A DNA stretch of 23,309 bases from Gemmatimonadota bacterium (GTDB taxonomy: Bacteria > Gemmatimonadota > Gemmatimonadetes > Longimicrobiales > Gaopeijiaceae): positions 1 to 23,309 of the forward strand of contig JAPOOQ010000432.1 in assembly GCA_026713345.1 (NCBI GenBank). The letters are read 5' to 3'. A program made the translations under genes and the position numbers. Positions 1-6,921 of this stretch are shown piece by piece. Position 1 is the stretch's first letter. The number at the start of each line of letters is the position of its first letter. The notes under the pieces are model-generated. The model did no database searches, had not been told where the DNA came from, and saw nothing but the letters and a program-made list of their open reading frames with translations.

Positions 1-1
1 C

Positions 2-1324
2 GACATCGACCGCGCCGTCCAGGCCGCCCACGCCGCCTTCCCCGCCTGGCGCCGCACCCCCGTCCCGGAACGCGCCCGCGTCCTCTTCCGCCTCAAGGCG
101 CTCCTCGACGAGCACCACGACGACCTCGCGGCGAGCCTCTCGCGCGAACACGGCAAGAACGTCGCGGAGACGTGGGGCGAGGTGCAGCGCGGGATCGAGA
201 ACGTGGAGCACGCGGCCGGGATGCCCACCCTGATGATGGGCGACACCCTGGAAGACATCGCGCGCGGCGTGGACTGCGAGACCGTGCGGCAGCCCGTCGG
301 GGTCTTCGCGGTGATCACGCCGTACAACTTCCCCGTGATGATCCCGCTCTGGTTCTGGCCCTATGCGGTCGCCGCGGGCAACACGGTGGTGCTCAAGCCG
401 AGCGAGCAGGATCCGCTCACGCACCAGCGCGTGGTCGAGCTGGCCGCGCGGGCGGGGCTTCCGCCGGGCGTGCTGAACGTGGTACACGGCCGCAAGGGGG
501 CGGTGGAGGCGCTGATCGACCACCCGGACGTGGCGGGCGTGTCGTTCGTGGGGTCGAGCGCCGTGGCGAAGAGCGTGTATGCGCGCGCGGGGGCGGCGGG
601 GAAGCGGGTGCAGGCACTGGGGGGCGCCAAGAACCACATGATCGTGTTGCCGGACGCCGATCCGGAGATGGTGGCCGACGCGGTGGTCGGGTCCGTGTTC
701 GGGTCCGCGGGGCAGCGCTGCCTGGCGGGGTCGGTGGTGGTGGGGGTGGGGGACGTGTACGAGCCGGTGCGCGACGGGATCCTGGACGGGGCGGCGTCGC
801 TCCGGATCGGGCGGGGCCTCGACGACGGCGTGGACATGGGGCCCGTGATTTCGGGCGCCCACAGGGACCGCGTGAACGGGTTCATCGACGAGGGAGAGCG
901 CGACGGGGCGCGGCTGGTGATGGATGGCCGCCGGTTGCGCGTGCCCGGGTACCCGCGCGGCCATTGGGTCGGCCCCACCGTCTTCGAGGACGTGACGCCG
1001 GAGATGCCAATCGGCCGCGAAGAGGTGTTCGGTCCGGTGGCAGGGCTGGCCAGGGCGCCGAGCCTGGAAGCCGCACTCGATCTGCTGGCGAAGAGCCCCT
1101 ACGGCAACGCCGCATCGATCTTCACCAACTCGGGCCGCGCCGCGCGCGAGTTCCGCTACCGTGCGGGGATCTCCATGATCGGTGTCAACATCGGGGTGGC
1201 CGCGCCGATGGCCTTCTTCCCCTTCGGCGGAGCGCGGAACTCGTTCTACGGCGACCTGAAGGCGCAGGGGCGCGACGCGGTGTCGTTCTTTACGGATCAG
1301 CGGGTGGTGATTTCGAGGTGGTAG
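2..1324 (+). CDS. mmsA: Methylmalonate-semialdehyde dehydrogenase (CoA-acylating), 5' truncated
   Basis: The frame is open from base 2, so the N-terminus lies outside the window; 440 residues remain of a family usually near 490-500. The family oxidises methylmalonate or malonate semialdehyde with NAD+ and CoA to propionyl-CoA or acetyl-CoA, in valine and beta-alanine breakdown. Visible family marks are the ITPYNFP and KPSEQDP segments of the NAD fold, the GGAKNH segment where this CoA-dependent group has Asn in place of the usual ALDH general-base Glu, the catalytic Cys in GQRC (visible residue 240), and the typical C-terminal PFGGARNSFYGDLKAQGRD segment. A class III aminotransferase 4 kb downstream could supply semialdehydes, but it lies in a different transcription unit. 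Substrate preference cannot be read from the sequence. Confidence 0.92.
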   Translation, partial: DIDRAVQAAHAAFPAWRRTPVPERARVLFRLKALLDEHHDDLAASLSREHGKNVAETWGEVQRGIENVEHAAGMPTLMMGDTLEDIARGVDCETVRQPVGVFAVITPYNFPVMIPLWFWPYAVAAGNTVVLKPSEQDPLTHQRVVELAARAGLPPGVLNVVHGRKGAVEALIDHPDVAGVSFVGSSAVAKSVYARAGAAGKRVQALGGAKNHMIVLPDADPEMVADAVVGSVFGSAGQRCLAGSVVVGVGDVYEPVRDGILDGAASLRIGRGLDDGVDMGPVISGAHRDRVNGFIDEGERDGARLVMDGRRLRVPGYPRGHWVGPTVFEDVTPEMPIGREEVFGPVAGLARAPSLEAALDLLAKSPYGNAASIFTNSGRAAREFRYRAGISMIGVNIGVAAPMAFFPFGGARNSFYGDLKAQGRDAVSFFTDQRVVISRW

Positions 1325-1332
1325 ATCGCAGT

Positions 1333-1367
1333 GGTGCAACCTGCACCATGATGGCGCATGATGCGCC
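1333..1367. promoter_or_regulatory. Two tandem 15-bp dyads, candidate activator (UAS) sites
   Basis: Two perfect 6-3-6 inverted repeats lie 20 bp apart: GGTGCAACCTGCACC at 1333-1347 and GGCGCATGATGCGCC at 1353-1367. Both fit GGYGCA-N3-TGCRCC, and a third match sits upstream of the sigma-54 promoter at 3126-3140. Same-face spacing of two helical turns is typical of paired protein binding sites. The sites begin just after the mmsA stop and lie about 250 bp before the bEBP gene. I infer they bind that activator, perhaps for autoregulation. A rho-independent terminator is unlikely because no T-run follows. The rest of 1368-1615 shows no convincing gene or promoter. Confidence 0.5.
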
Positions 1368-1615
1368 CTTGTCAGCTCACCCGGCACCATCGCAACGGAG
1401 GCCTCGCCCGTGACCGCAAACCGTAGAGTTACCTGACATAACCGGCACCCGCCCGCCCTTGCCGTGCGGGCTGGAGACAGATACCCTGCTGGGAAGGGGT
1501 GCCCTCCCCGACACGGAATTTGAACGCCACGGGTTCGAGCGGATGACCTGACAGGACGCCGGTCGCTACGAGCCGGGCTACTCTTTGCGGCGATGTGCGA
1601 CATGGCTCCAATAGG

Positions 1616-2905
1616 ATGGTAGATCGTACCGAGGGTGATCAGCCCGTTTCGGCGCGACCACGGCCGAGCGCCGGGGAATGGGTGCGGCTGCACGAGCGGT
1701 TGAACCGGATCGCGCGGAAGTGCGGGAGCCTCCCCAGCGCGGAGGTGCCGGGGTTCATCGCGGCGTGCGCGCCGGAAGCGTGCGGCCTGACCCTCGAAGA
1801 ACTTGAGCGGGCAGGCTCATTCGATGAGCGGATGGCCGTGTTGGAGGCGTACGCCGCAGAGTTCCTGGCCGCCGCTCTGGTGGAGAAGAGGGAACGGGAC
1901 GCACCCGAAATGGTGCTGGAGGTGCGCATCAGGTCCAGGTTCCTCGGTTTCCACCCCGGGATTGCCGAACTGCGCCGCACGTTTGTCCGGTACCTCGACC
2001 TTCCTTTGCCGATACTGCTCATCGGTGACCGGGGAACCGGCAAGGGCGCGCTGGTTCGGGCAGCTGTCCGCGCGCTCGACGACGGGGAACTCTTCACGGT
2101 ACCGCTGGCGGGGGTACCCGACTCGCTGGCGGAGTCGGAGTTGTTCGGGCACCGAAAAGGCGCGTTCACGGGCGCGGATCGCGACCGCAGGGGCATTCTG
2201 CGGACGGCGAGCCGGAAGGAGAGCATCGTGTACCTGGACGACGTGGCGGAGTGCTCGGCATCGTTGCAGGCCAAGCTGCTGACGGCGCTCGAGGAGGGGG
2301 TCGTGCGGCCGGTGGGCTCGGATAGGGATTACTCGATCGGATCTGGTCTCAAGCGGCCCTTCAGGGTGCTGTCGTCCTGCCATCCCGCGTCGCTCGGCAA
2401 GCTCCGGGCCGATCTGCGCGACCGGTTGAGCGCGTTGCCTCTTTGGGTGCCGCCGCTCGCTGACCGGGGCGCCGACATTCTGCTGCTGGCCGCCCGGGCT
2501 GCCGAGCTGATGTCACGCAGCCTGGGATCCGGTCGAAAGAGGTTCTCGGCGAAGGCGTGGGAGGCGTTGGTCCGTTTCGAGTGGCCGGGCAACGTCCGCC
2601 AGTTGTTCAACGTGGTGAGCCGGGCGATGCTGAATTGCCACGACGGGGATGCTGTCATCGGGCACGGGACCGTCAACGCGATGTTTCGCGAGGAGCGATT
2701 GCTGTCGCCGACGGACGAGCCCGCGCAGCCCGGGAGCGTTGCCGTGCCCGCCGCACTTGACGAGTGGCCCACGCTGGCTGAGGTCGAGGACCGCTACATC
2801 GCCAGGGTGTTGGAGGCGACCGGGGGGCGTGTGACCAGTGCGGCGCGGATTCTCGGGATTCACCGTAGCACGCTTCGGAGGCGGCGGAGGGAGGAGAATG
2901 CGTAG
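1616..2905 (+). CDS. Sigma-54-dependent transcriptional activator (bEBP, AAA+ plus Fis-type HTH)
   Basis: 429 residues from this ATG. An in-frame GTG at 1595 is an alternative, and neither start has a clear ribosome site. Enhancer-binding proteins use ATP hydrolysis to open sigma-54 promoters. Visible: Walker A GDRGTGKG (137-144), an intact GAFTGA sigma-54 contact loop (182-187), Walker B IVYLDD (204-209), an arginine-rich RADLRDRL segment (264-271), WPGNVRQL (323-330) and a C-terminal Fis-like helix-turn-helix (about 388-425). The N-terminal 100 residues do not look like a receiver, GAF or PAS domain, so the input signal is unknown. Walker B ends in DD where most relatives have DE, which may affect catalysis. 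The gene lies 350 bp upstream of a consensus sigma-54 promoter, its probable target. Confidence 0.88.
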   Translation: MVDRTEGDQPVSARPRPSAGEWVRLHERLNRIARKCGSLPSAEVPGFIAACAPEACGLTLEELERAGSFDERMAVLEAYAAEFLAAALVEKRERDAPEMVLEVRIRSRFLGFHPGIAELRRTFVRYLDLPLPILLIGDRGTGKGALVRAAVRALDDGELFTVPLAGVPDSLAESELFGHRKGAFTGADRDRRGILRTASRKESIVYLDDVAECSASLQAKLLTALEEGVVRPVGSDRDYSIGSGLKRPFRVLSSCHPASLGKLRADLRDRLSALPLWVPPLADRGADILLLAARAAELMSRSLGSGRKRFSAKAWEALVRFEWPGNVRQLFNVVSRAMLNCHDGDAVIGHGTVNAMFREERLLSPTDEPAQPGSVAVPAALDEWPTLAEVEDRYIARVLEATGGRVTSAARILGIHRSTLRRRRREENA

Positions 2906-2982
2906 AGAGCGCGGACAGGGCCGGGGCGATGCGCCCGCGAGGGTGCCCATGACGCGGTAGTCAGCATTTCGCGCCAGGTGAT

Positions 2983-2997
2983 GTCGCAATATGCATC
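2983..2997. promoter_or_regulatory. Degenerate match to the activator dyad
   Basis: GTCGCAATATGCATC matches 10 of the 12 specified positions of GGYGCA-N3-TGCRCC. It lies about 270 bp upstream of the sigma-54 promoter and 143 bp upstream of the better site at 3126-3140. It could be a weak second enhancer site, or chance. Confidence 0.2.
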
Positions 2998-3084
2998 ATT
3001 CGCAAGTTGTCGCCGGATCGGCCCGTGGCAATCCCTTGTGACCTGTAACGACTTTTATTGGGTACCAATGGGGTGGGGGGTTTG

Positions 3085-3167
3085 CGGCGAGCCGCGAGTC
3101 CATGGTCCAATTCGCGACCAACCTTGGTGCATTATGCGCCTTGGAATCTGCGCCTTGTGGCTCGCCG
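3085..3167. repeat. 9-bp inverted repeat pair enclosing the candidate enhancer
   Basis: CGGCGAGCC at 3085-3093 is the exact reverse complement of GGCTCGCCG at 3159-3167. The dyad at 3126-3140 lies between the arms. The right arm runs into a G-rich stretch (3169-3197) with G-runs of 3, 3, 4 and 4, a possible G-quadruplex. The intergenic region 2906-3336 has no convincing gene; it appears to be regulatory DNA. Confidence 0.4.
3126..3140. promoter_or_regulatory. Candidate bEBP enhancer (UAS) upstream of the sigma-54 promoter
   Basis: GGTGCATTATGCGCC fits the GGYGCA-N3-TGCRCC pattern also seen twice at 1333-1367. It lies about 115 bp upstream of the -24 element at 3255, within the usual distance for enhancer sites of sigma-54 activators. 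A further half site, TGCGCC, is at 3149-3154. Binding by the adjacent activator is inferred from position and repetition. Confidence 0.55.
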
Positions 3168-3254
3168 AGGGTGGGCGGTGGGGTGGCGGTGCAGGGGATA
3201 ACTATATGTTCTGTAGTGAGTTCCGTGGTGTTCGGATCACTTCGTATCTGAAAC

Positions 3255-3269
3255 TGGCACGACAATTGC
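3255..3269 (+). promoter_or_regulatory. Sigma-54 (RpoN) -24/-12 promoter
   Basis: TGGCACGACAATTGC matches the consensus TGGCACG-N4-TTGC at every specified position, with the invariant GG and GC 12 bp apart and a T following. Transcription should begin near 3280, about 55 nt before the ATG at 3337. A bEBP gene lies immediately upstream and no competing sigma-70 promoter is obvious. Confidence 0.88.
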
Positions 3270-3336
3270 TCCATTGCTTGGGAACCGGTGAAAATGCCGG
3301 TGCTGACACCCATCCCGACAGGGGGGAGGAGCCAAG

Positions 3337-3945
3337 ATGATGAACAGGTGCAAGAAGGATTCGACCGTTCGCGAAGACCGGCACGGACGCGGCTTGGGCG
3401 TTCGAATCGCAACCCGTCTCACGACCACGGTGTTCGCATGCGCGGCGACGATTACTCTCGCCATCGTCGCTCTCGTGAATGCTGGCCAGGTCGGTGCAGT
3501 CACTCGCTGGGCCGGTGACGGCGAGTTCGGGGCTCTGTACCCGACGGCAGTAGCGTACCCAGCCGATCTTGGACCCGAGTCTGCCACTGTGTCACTTGCG
3601 GACGGAGTGCTCGATGTTCCCGAGCTATCTCACCCGCTGCTCCCTGAAGGTTGCGATCTCGTAGCTTCGACCACCGGCTTGGGAGAATCGACCTACGCGA
3701 CACCTCCGCAGGAGGACCACGACTGCCCGCCCGATGTCACGGTACCGAAACGCGATAATTTTGGTTGCATGCTCAATTTCTTTGGCGGCGATTATCGGTG
3801 TAGGTACGAAGATACCTGTAAGCTTGAACGTGTGTATAAGCTGTCGGTATCAGTTACAGTTGGACACGTTCAGAGAACCGAAACGGAGGATATGTGTGGC
3901 TATGGGAAATGTGGCGATTTCAACGTCGCGGCGGTTCCGGAATAG
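3337..3945 (+). CDS. Cysteine-rich exported hypothetical protein under sigma-54 control
   Basis: 202 residues, family not recognised. A strong GGAGGA lies 6 bases before ATGATG. A basic N-terminus (1-30) is followed by a hydrophobic segment (about 31-49), either an uncleaved signal anchor or a signal peptide. The rest should be outside the cytoplasm. It holds seven cysteines (106, 130, 144, 155, 161, 187, 192), several in close pairs such as CRYEDTC and CGYGKC, suggesting disulfides. The stop is one base before the start of a secreted beta-propeller, so the two are probably translationally coupled. The layout recalls the small exported NVEALA proteins found beside 6-bladed propellers in Bacteroidetes, but I see no clear sequence match. 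The last 200 bases have lower third-position G+C than neighbouring genes. Function unknown. Confidence 0.7.
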   Translation: MMNRCKKDSTVREDRHGRGLGVRIATRLTTTVFACAATITLAIVALVNAGQVGAVTRWAGDGEFGALYPTAVAYPADLGPESATVSLADGVLDVPELSHPLLPEGCDLVASTTGLGESTYATPPQEDHDCPPDVTVPKRDNFGCMLNFFGGDYRCRYEDTCKLERVYKLSVSVTVGHVQRTETEDMCGYGKCGDFNVAAVPE

Positions 3946-3946
3946 C

Positions 3947-5095
3947 ATGCGAGCACACGAGATCAGGACCGACCGGGCACAGCGGTTCGACTGGCGCGTC
4001 TTCACTCTTCTCCTGAGCCTTGTGCTCGTCGGTGCTCCACGAGCATTGGCTCAGCAGGTCCTCGAGGTCGACTACGATACCGAGCGGGTGGTGATCGACG
4101 ACCCCTTCTATCGGTCGTTTGCCCTCGATATGCTGGCCATCGACCACGCCAGGGGCATTCTGTACGTGGAAGACCGGGAGGAGCCGGAAGGGGTGATGAG
4201 CTTTTCCCTGCTTACCGGAGAAAGGTTGAACGTGGTGCGGTATGCGAAGGGTGGCGGGCCGAACGAGCTTCCGCAGAACAAAGCCGGATTTGCCCTCGCT
4301 CCCGGTGGGAATCTGTTCGTTGCCGATCCCTCGAAGGTGCTGGAACTCGATCCGCTTGGCGAGGTGGTGAGCTATTGGCTGCCGCGTGCGCCGACGCGTC
4401 TGGGCATCTGCAGCTTCGGAGGAGAGCCGGCAGTTCCCACGGTGGGCGGCGTTGTTCGCCGAAACCCCGATGGCCCCGATCTGGGTATCGGATCCAACGC
4501 TCTGGTCGGCGAGTCCGTCAGTGCGAACAGCTTCGAAGAGGGGCGAGCCATAGCCGTCAGAACCTGGAGAGCCCGGGTGGCCTGCAATGAAGAGGCGGCA
4601 TTCGTCGTGGAGTCGTTTGAGGATGAAGCCGATTCGGTGTACGTGTACTACCTGGACGGAAGGGAGGACGGCCGTCTGGCGATCCCCGCCGTGTCCACGA
4701 GGCGGTGGGGGATCAGTTGTGGCCTTACGATTGCAGGTGTGCGCATCCGACGAGGTGGTCGGTGTCCCGAATGGAACGAGATGTTGCGGCCATCCCTGGA
4801 CGAGAACGGGAACCTCGTGTTGGTCAGCACGAGAGGCCTCCGACTGCCGATGACCGGTGTCATCGTCGATCCAGAGAGCGGATGCCATGCTCTTCTTCGT
4901 CACCGTCCGCAGCCGGGGTCGGACGTGGTGGCAACCTACGCCGACAGTGCAGTGGTCTTTCACAAGGAAACCGTTCCCACCGAACGTGGCGTTAGCATAG
5001 GTGCCAACGCCGGTCGCGTGACCCTCAATCCCCTTCGCAGGGTCAGCGGTGAACCGTGTGCCGACATGGTGCCGTCGGTCAGCGGCCAGCCGTGA
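3947..5095 (+). CDS. Secreted 6-bladed beta-propeller-like protein
   Basis: 382 residues from the ATG at 3947. The frame is open further upstream, to an ATG at 3734, but the start at 3947 puts a classical signal peptide at the N-terminus: a charged stretch, a hydrophobic VFTLLLSLVLVGA core and an ALA-QQ cleavage site (about residue 37). The mature part has repeated beta-strand blocks of the propeller type, such as LFVADPSKVLELDPLGEV and YAKGGGPNELP. The latter is a weak version of the G-x-GPGEF turn seen in the other propellers here. Such proteins (BF3164-like) usually bind or scaffold at the cell surface; no enzyme residues are evident. It is the second gene of the sigma-54-driven pair. Confidence 0.72.
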   Translation: MRAHEIRTDRAQRFDWRVFTLLLSLVLVGAPRALAQQVLEVDYDTERVVIDDPFYRSFALDMLAIDHARGILYVEDREEPEGVMSFSLLTGERLNVVRYAKGGGPNELPQNKAGFALAPGGNLFVADPSKVLELDPLGEVVSYWLPRAPTRLGICSFGGEPAVPTVGGVVRRNPDGPDLGIGSNALVGESVSANSFEEGRAIAVRTWRARVACNEEAAFVVESFEDEADSVYVYYLDGREDGRLAIPAVSTRRWGISCGLTIAGVRIRRGGRCPEWNEMLRPSLDENGNLVLVSTRGLRLPMTGVIVDPESGCHALLRHRPQPGSDVVATYADSAVVFHKETVPTERGVSIGANAGRVTLNPLRRVSGEPCADMVPSVSGQP

Positions 5096-5109
5096 ATGAA
5101 GCTCACTTG

Positions 5110-5356
5110 GCAGGCCGTGGATAATCCCCGCGTCGCACCGAGGGCGGCGAGGCGCCGGGCTGGCAAGGCGCGACGAAAGGTGAATAGCACCGCTATTCGC
5201 CCGAGGAGCAACGCAGAGCGGCGCTCCAAGATGCCATGATGGTAAAGAAAACATGACATTGTGTAATGTTTTCATGCCACAACACGAACGCGAACGCCGC
5301 GACCAGCCCGGATGCATCGCCGGCCGAATGCAGCGGGGACTTATTCCACGGCCTGC
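5110..5356. mobile_element. MITE-like element or IS remnant with imperfect terminal inverted repeats
   Basis: The ends are inverted copies of GCAGGCCGTGGA, continuing into TAA and TCCCCGC with two single-base indels: left 5110-5130, right about 5333-5356. Inside are a near-perfect palindrome around 5182-5198 (GAATAGC-ACC-GCTATTC) and an 8-bp stem at 5247-5254/5266-5273 (GAAAACAT). No transposase gene fits in 247 bp. A short coding-like stretch near the right end could be a decayed transposase tail. I see no clear target duplication. It lies between the propeller gene and the catabolic operon. Confidence 0.55.
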
Positions 5357-5420
5357 TAGAGCCCCGATCGGAGCCCCCGGTCCTCTTGAATTGAACAGGT
5401 CCGCCGCGTTGCGCCCGGCT

Positions 5421-5484
5421 GTTCCTTGCCGGACATTGGTGGCATCATCCGGGCCGGATGATCGCTGAACGTCCGACAAGGAAC
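5421..5484 (+). promoter_or_regulatory. Leader stem-loop that can hide the ribosome binding site
   Basis: GTTCCTTGCCGGAC (5421-5434) can pair with GTCCGACAAGGAAC (5471-5484), 13 of 14 positions. The right arm contains the AAGGAA ribosome site (5478-5483) of the aminotransferase gene. Nested inside is a perfect 19-bp palindrome, ATCATCCGGGCCGGATGAT (5444-5462). As RNA this makes a two-tier hairpin with a sequestered ribosome site; as DNA the palindrome could be a repressor operator. No known riboswitch class is recognised. Confidence 0.5.
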
Positions 5485-5491
5485 GAACAAC

Positions 5492-6814
5492 ATGGAAGCA
5501 ATCGCGAGCCTCGGGGCCGAGGTCTTCGCCGAGCAGCAGAGACACATCTTCCAGTGCGTCAAACCCCTCTACGACGAGCCGGTGGCGATCGCGGAGGGCT
5601 CCGGCTGCCGGGTGAGGGACTACGATGGCCGCGAATACCTCGACGCCTTCGCCGGCATCCTCACCACCTCGCTGGGCCACTGCCACCCGGCGGTGGTCTC
5701 GGCCGTGCAGGAGCAGGCCGCCCGGGTCGGCCACCTGTCGACCCTCTACGTCAACGACCGCCAGGTTGAGGCGGCGCGCGCCCTCGGCACCATCTCGCCC
5801 GGCGACCTCTCCCGCACCTTCTTCCTGAACAGCGGCACGGAGGCGATCGAGACCGCCCTCGCGGCGGCGCGGCTCCACACGGGACGCACCGAGATCATCG
5901 CGCTGCGGCAGGCGTACCACGGCCGCACCAGCATGGCCTCGGCGATCACCGCGCACGCGGAGTGGCGGGTGCTTCCCGCGACGGTGAGCGGCATCACGCA
6001 TGCGCTCTCTCCTTACCCGTACCGCGCCCCCTTCGGCGCCGCCTCCGACGAGGAGCTGGTCGAGATCTACGCCCGCGACCTGATCGAGGTCATCGAGACC
6101 ACCACCAACGGCCGCCCGGCCGCCTTCATCGCCGAGACGATCCAGGGGGTGGGCGGCTACATCGTGCCGCCGCGCGGATACTTCCAGCGTATGGCGGAGA
6201 TCATCCGTTCCTACGGCGGCCTCTTCATCGCCGACGAGGTGCAGTCGGGGTTCGGGCGCACGGGCGGCAAGTGGTTCGCGGTCGAGCACTGGGACGTGGT
6301 GCCCGACATCATGGTCATGGCGAAGGGGATTGCGGGCGGGATGCCCGTCGGCGCGACGATCACCACCGACGAGATCGCGGGGAACTGGCGAGGCAAGACC
6401 ATCTCGACCTTCGGCGGCAACCCGGTGTGCATGGCGGCGATGGTCGCCACGCTCGACACCATGCGGGCGGAAGACGTCCCGGCCAGGGCACTTGAACGCG
6501 GCGCGCAGCTCCGGCGCGGGCTCGAAGCCCTCCAGCGTGCCCACCCCTGGATCGGCGACGTGCGCGGGATGGGCCTCATGCAGGCGCTCGAGCTGGTCGA
6601 GGACCCGGCCACGAAAGAGCCCGCGCCCCGCCTGGCCGGCGCGCTCCTCAACGCCGCGAAGGACGAGGGGCTGCTGATCGGGATCGGCGGGCTGTACGGT
6701 CACGTGATCCGCATTGGGCCGTCGCTGCTGATCTCGGAGGGCGAGGTCGCGGAGGCGCTGGAGCGGCTGGGCCGGGCGTGCGCCGCGGTCGAGGTGAAGG
6801 GGGCCGCGTCATGA
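5492..6814 (+). CDS. Class III PLP-dependent aminotransferase (AGXT2/GABA transaminase-like)
   Basis: 440 residues, the usual length for the family, with AAGGAA 8 bases before the ATG. Class III enzymes move an amino group from an omega- or beta-amino compound to pyruvate, glyoxylate or 2-oxoglutarate. Visible: the NSGTEA phosphate-binding segment (113-118), YHGR (142-145), the cofactor Asp in LFIADEVQSGFGRTG (D248), the Schiff-base Lys in MAKGIAGGMP (K278) and STFGGNP (305-311). The overall pattern is closest to alanine-glyoxylate aminotransferase 2-like enzymes, but 4-aminobutyrate or beta-alanine specificity is possible. It overlaps the next small gene by ATGA and leads a four-gene operon with a Na+ symporter and an amidohydrolase. 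This suggests uptake and breakdown of an amino compound. Confidence 0.9.
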   Translation: MEAIASLGAEVFAEQQRHIFQCVKPLYDEPVAIAEGSGCRVRDYDGREYLDAFAGILTTSLGHCHPAVVSAVQEQAARVGHLSTLYVNDRQVEAARALGTISPGDLSRTFFLNSGTEAIETALAAARLHTGRTEIIALRQAYHGRTSMASAITAHAEWRVLPATVSGITHALSPYPYRAPFGAASDEELVEIYARDLIEVIETTTNGRPAAFIAETIQGVGGYIVPPRGYFQRMAEIIRSYGGLFIADEVQSGFGRTGGKWFAVEHWDVVPDIMVMAKGIAGGMPVGATITTDEIAGNWRGKTISTFGGNPVCMAAMVATLDTMRAEDVPARALERGAQLRRGLEALQRAHPWIGDVRGMGLMQALELVEDPATKEPAPRLAGALLNAAKDEGLLIGIGGLYGHVIRIGPSLLISEGEVAEALERLGRACAAVEVKGAAS

Positions 6815-6921
6815 TCGCCGGACTCCCCCTGGATACCTGGGTGCTGATGGCGGTGTCCGTCGTGCCGGGGATCGTGCTGGTGGTGATGGCGTACCGGGCG
6901 CACCGGGGGGACGATGCCTGA
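6811..6921 (+). CDS. Small membrane protein, probable symporter accessory subunit
   Basis: A 36-residue frame starts in the ATGA overlap with the aminotransferase stop and itself overlaps the symporter start at 6914. It has a short N-terminus with DTW, one membrane helix (about residues 9-28) and a basic then acidic tail, RAHRGDD. Tiny single-helix proteins of this layout sit just upstream of sodium:solute symporters in many bacteria and are annotated as symporter small accessory proteins. Overlaps on both sides and matching base composition argue it is a real gene. Its role in assembly or function of the transporter is inferred. Confidence 0.72.
   Translation: MIAGLPLDTWVLMAVSVVPGIVLVVMAYRAHRGDDA

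Noticed and set aside
1352..1366. Possible sigma-54 promoter TGGCGC...GC before the activator gene
   Set aside because: The invariant GG and GC are 12 bp apart, but the -12 TT is missing and the match is explained by the dyad GGCGCATGATGCGCC.
172..1413. A 413-codon plus-strand frame overlapping the dehydrogenase
   Set aside because: Shadow frame of low complexity (Arg/Gly/Ala); the dehydrogenase frame carries the family motifs.
1459..1550. GGTTCGAG-like stretch resembling a tRNA T-loop
   Set aside because: No acceptor, D or anticodon stem can be formed around it.
3734..3946. Alternative start at 3734 with a hydrophobic N-terminus (AIILVACSISLAAIIG) in frame with the propeller
   Set aside because: It overlaps the Cys-rich gene throughout, and the start at 3947 gives a better signal peptide right after the previous stop. 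Not fully excluded.
3920..6703. A 927-codon open frame on the minus strand
   Set aside because: It lies antisense to the propeller, the inverted-repeat element and the aminotransferase, has no sensible domains and is rich in Arg, His and Gly. Typical antisense openness in G+C-rich DNA.
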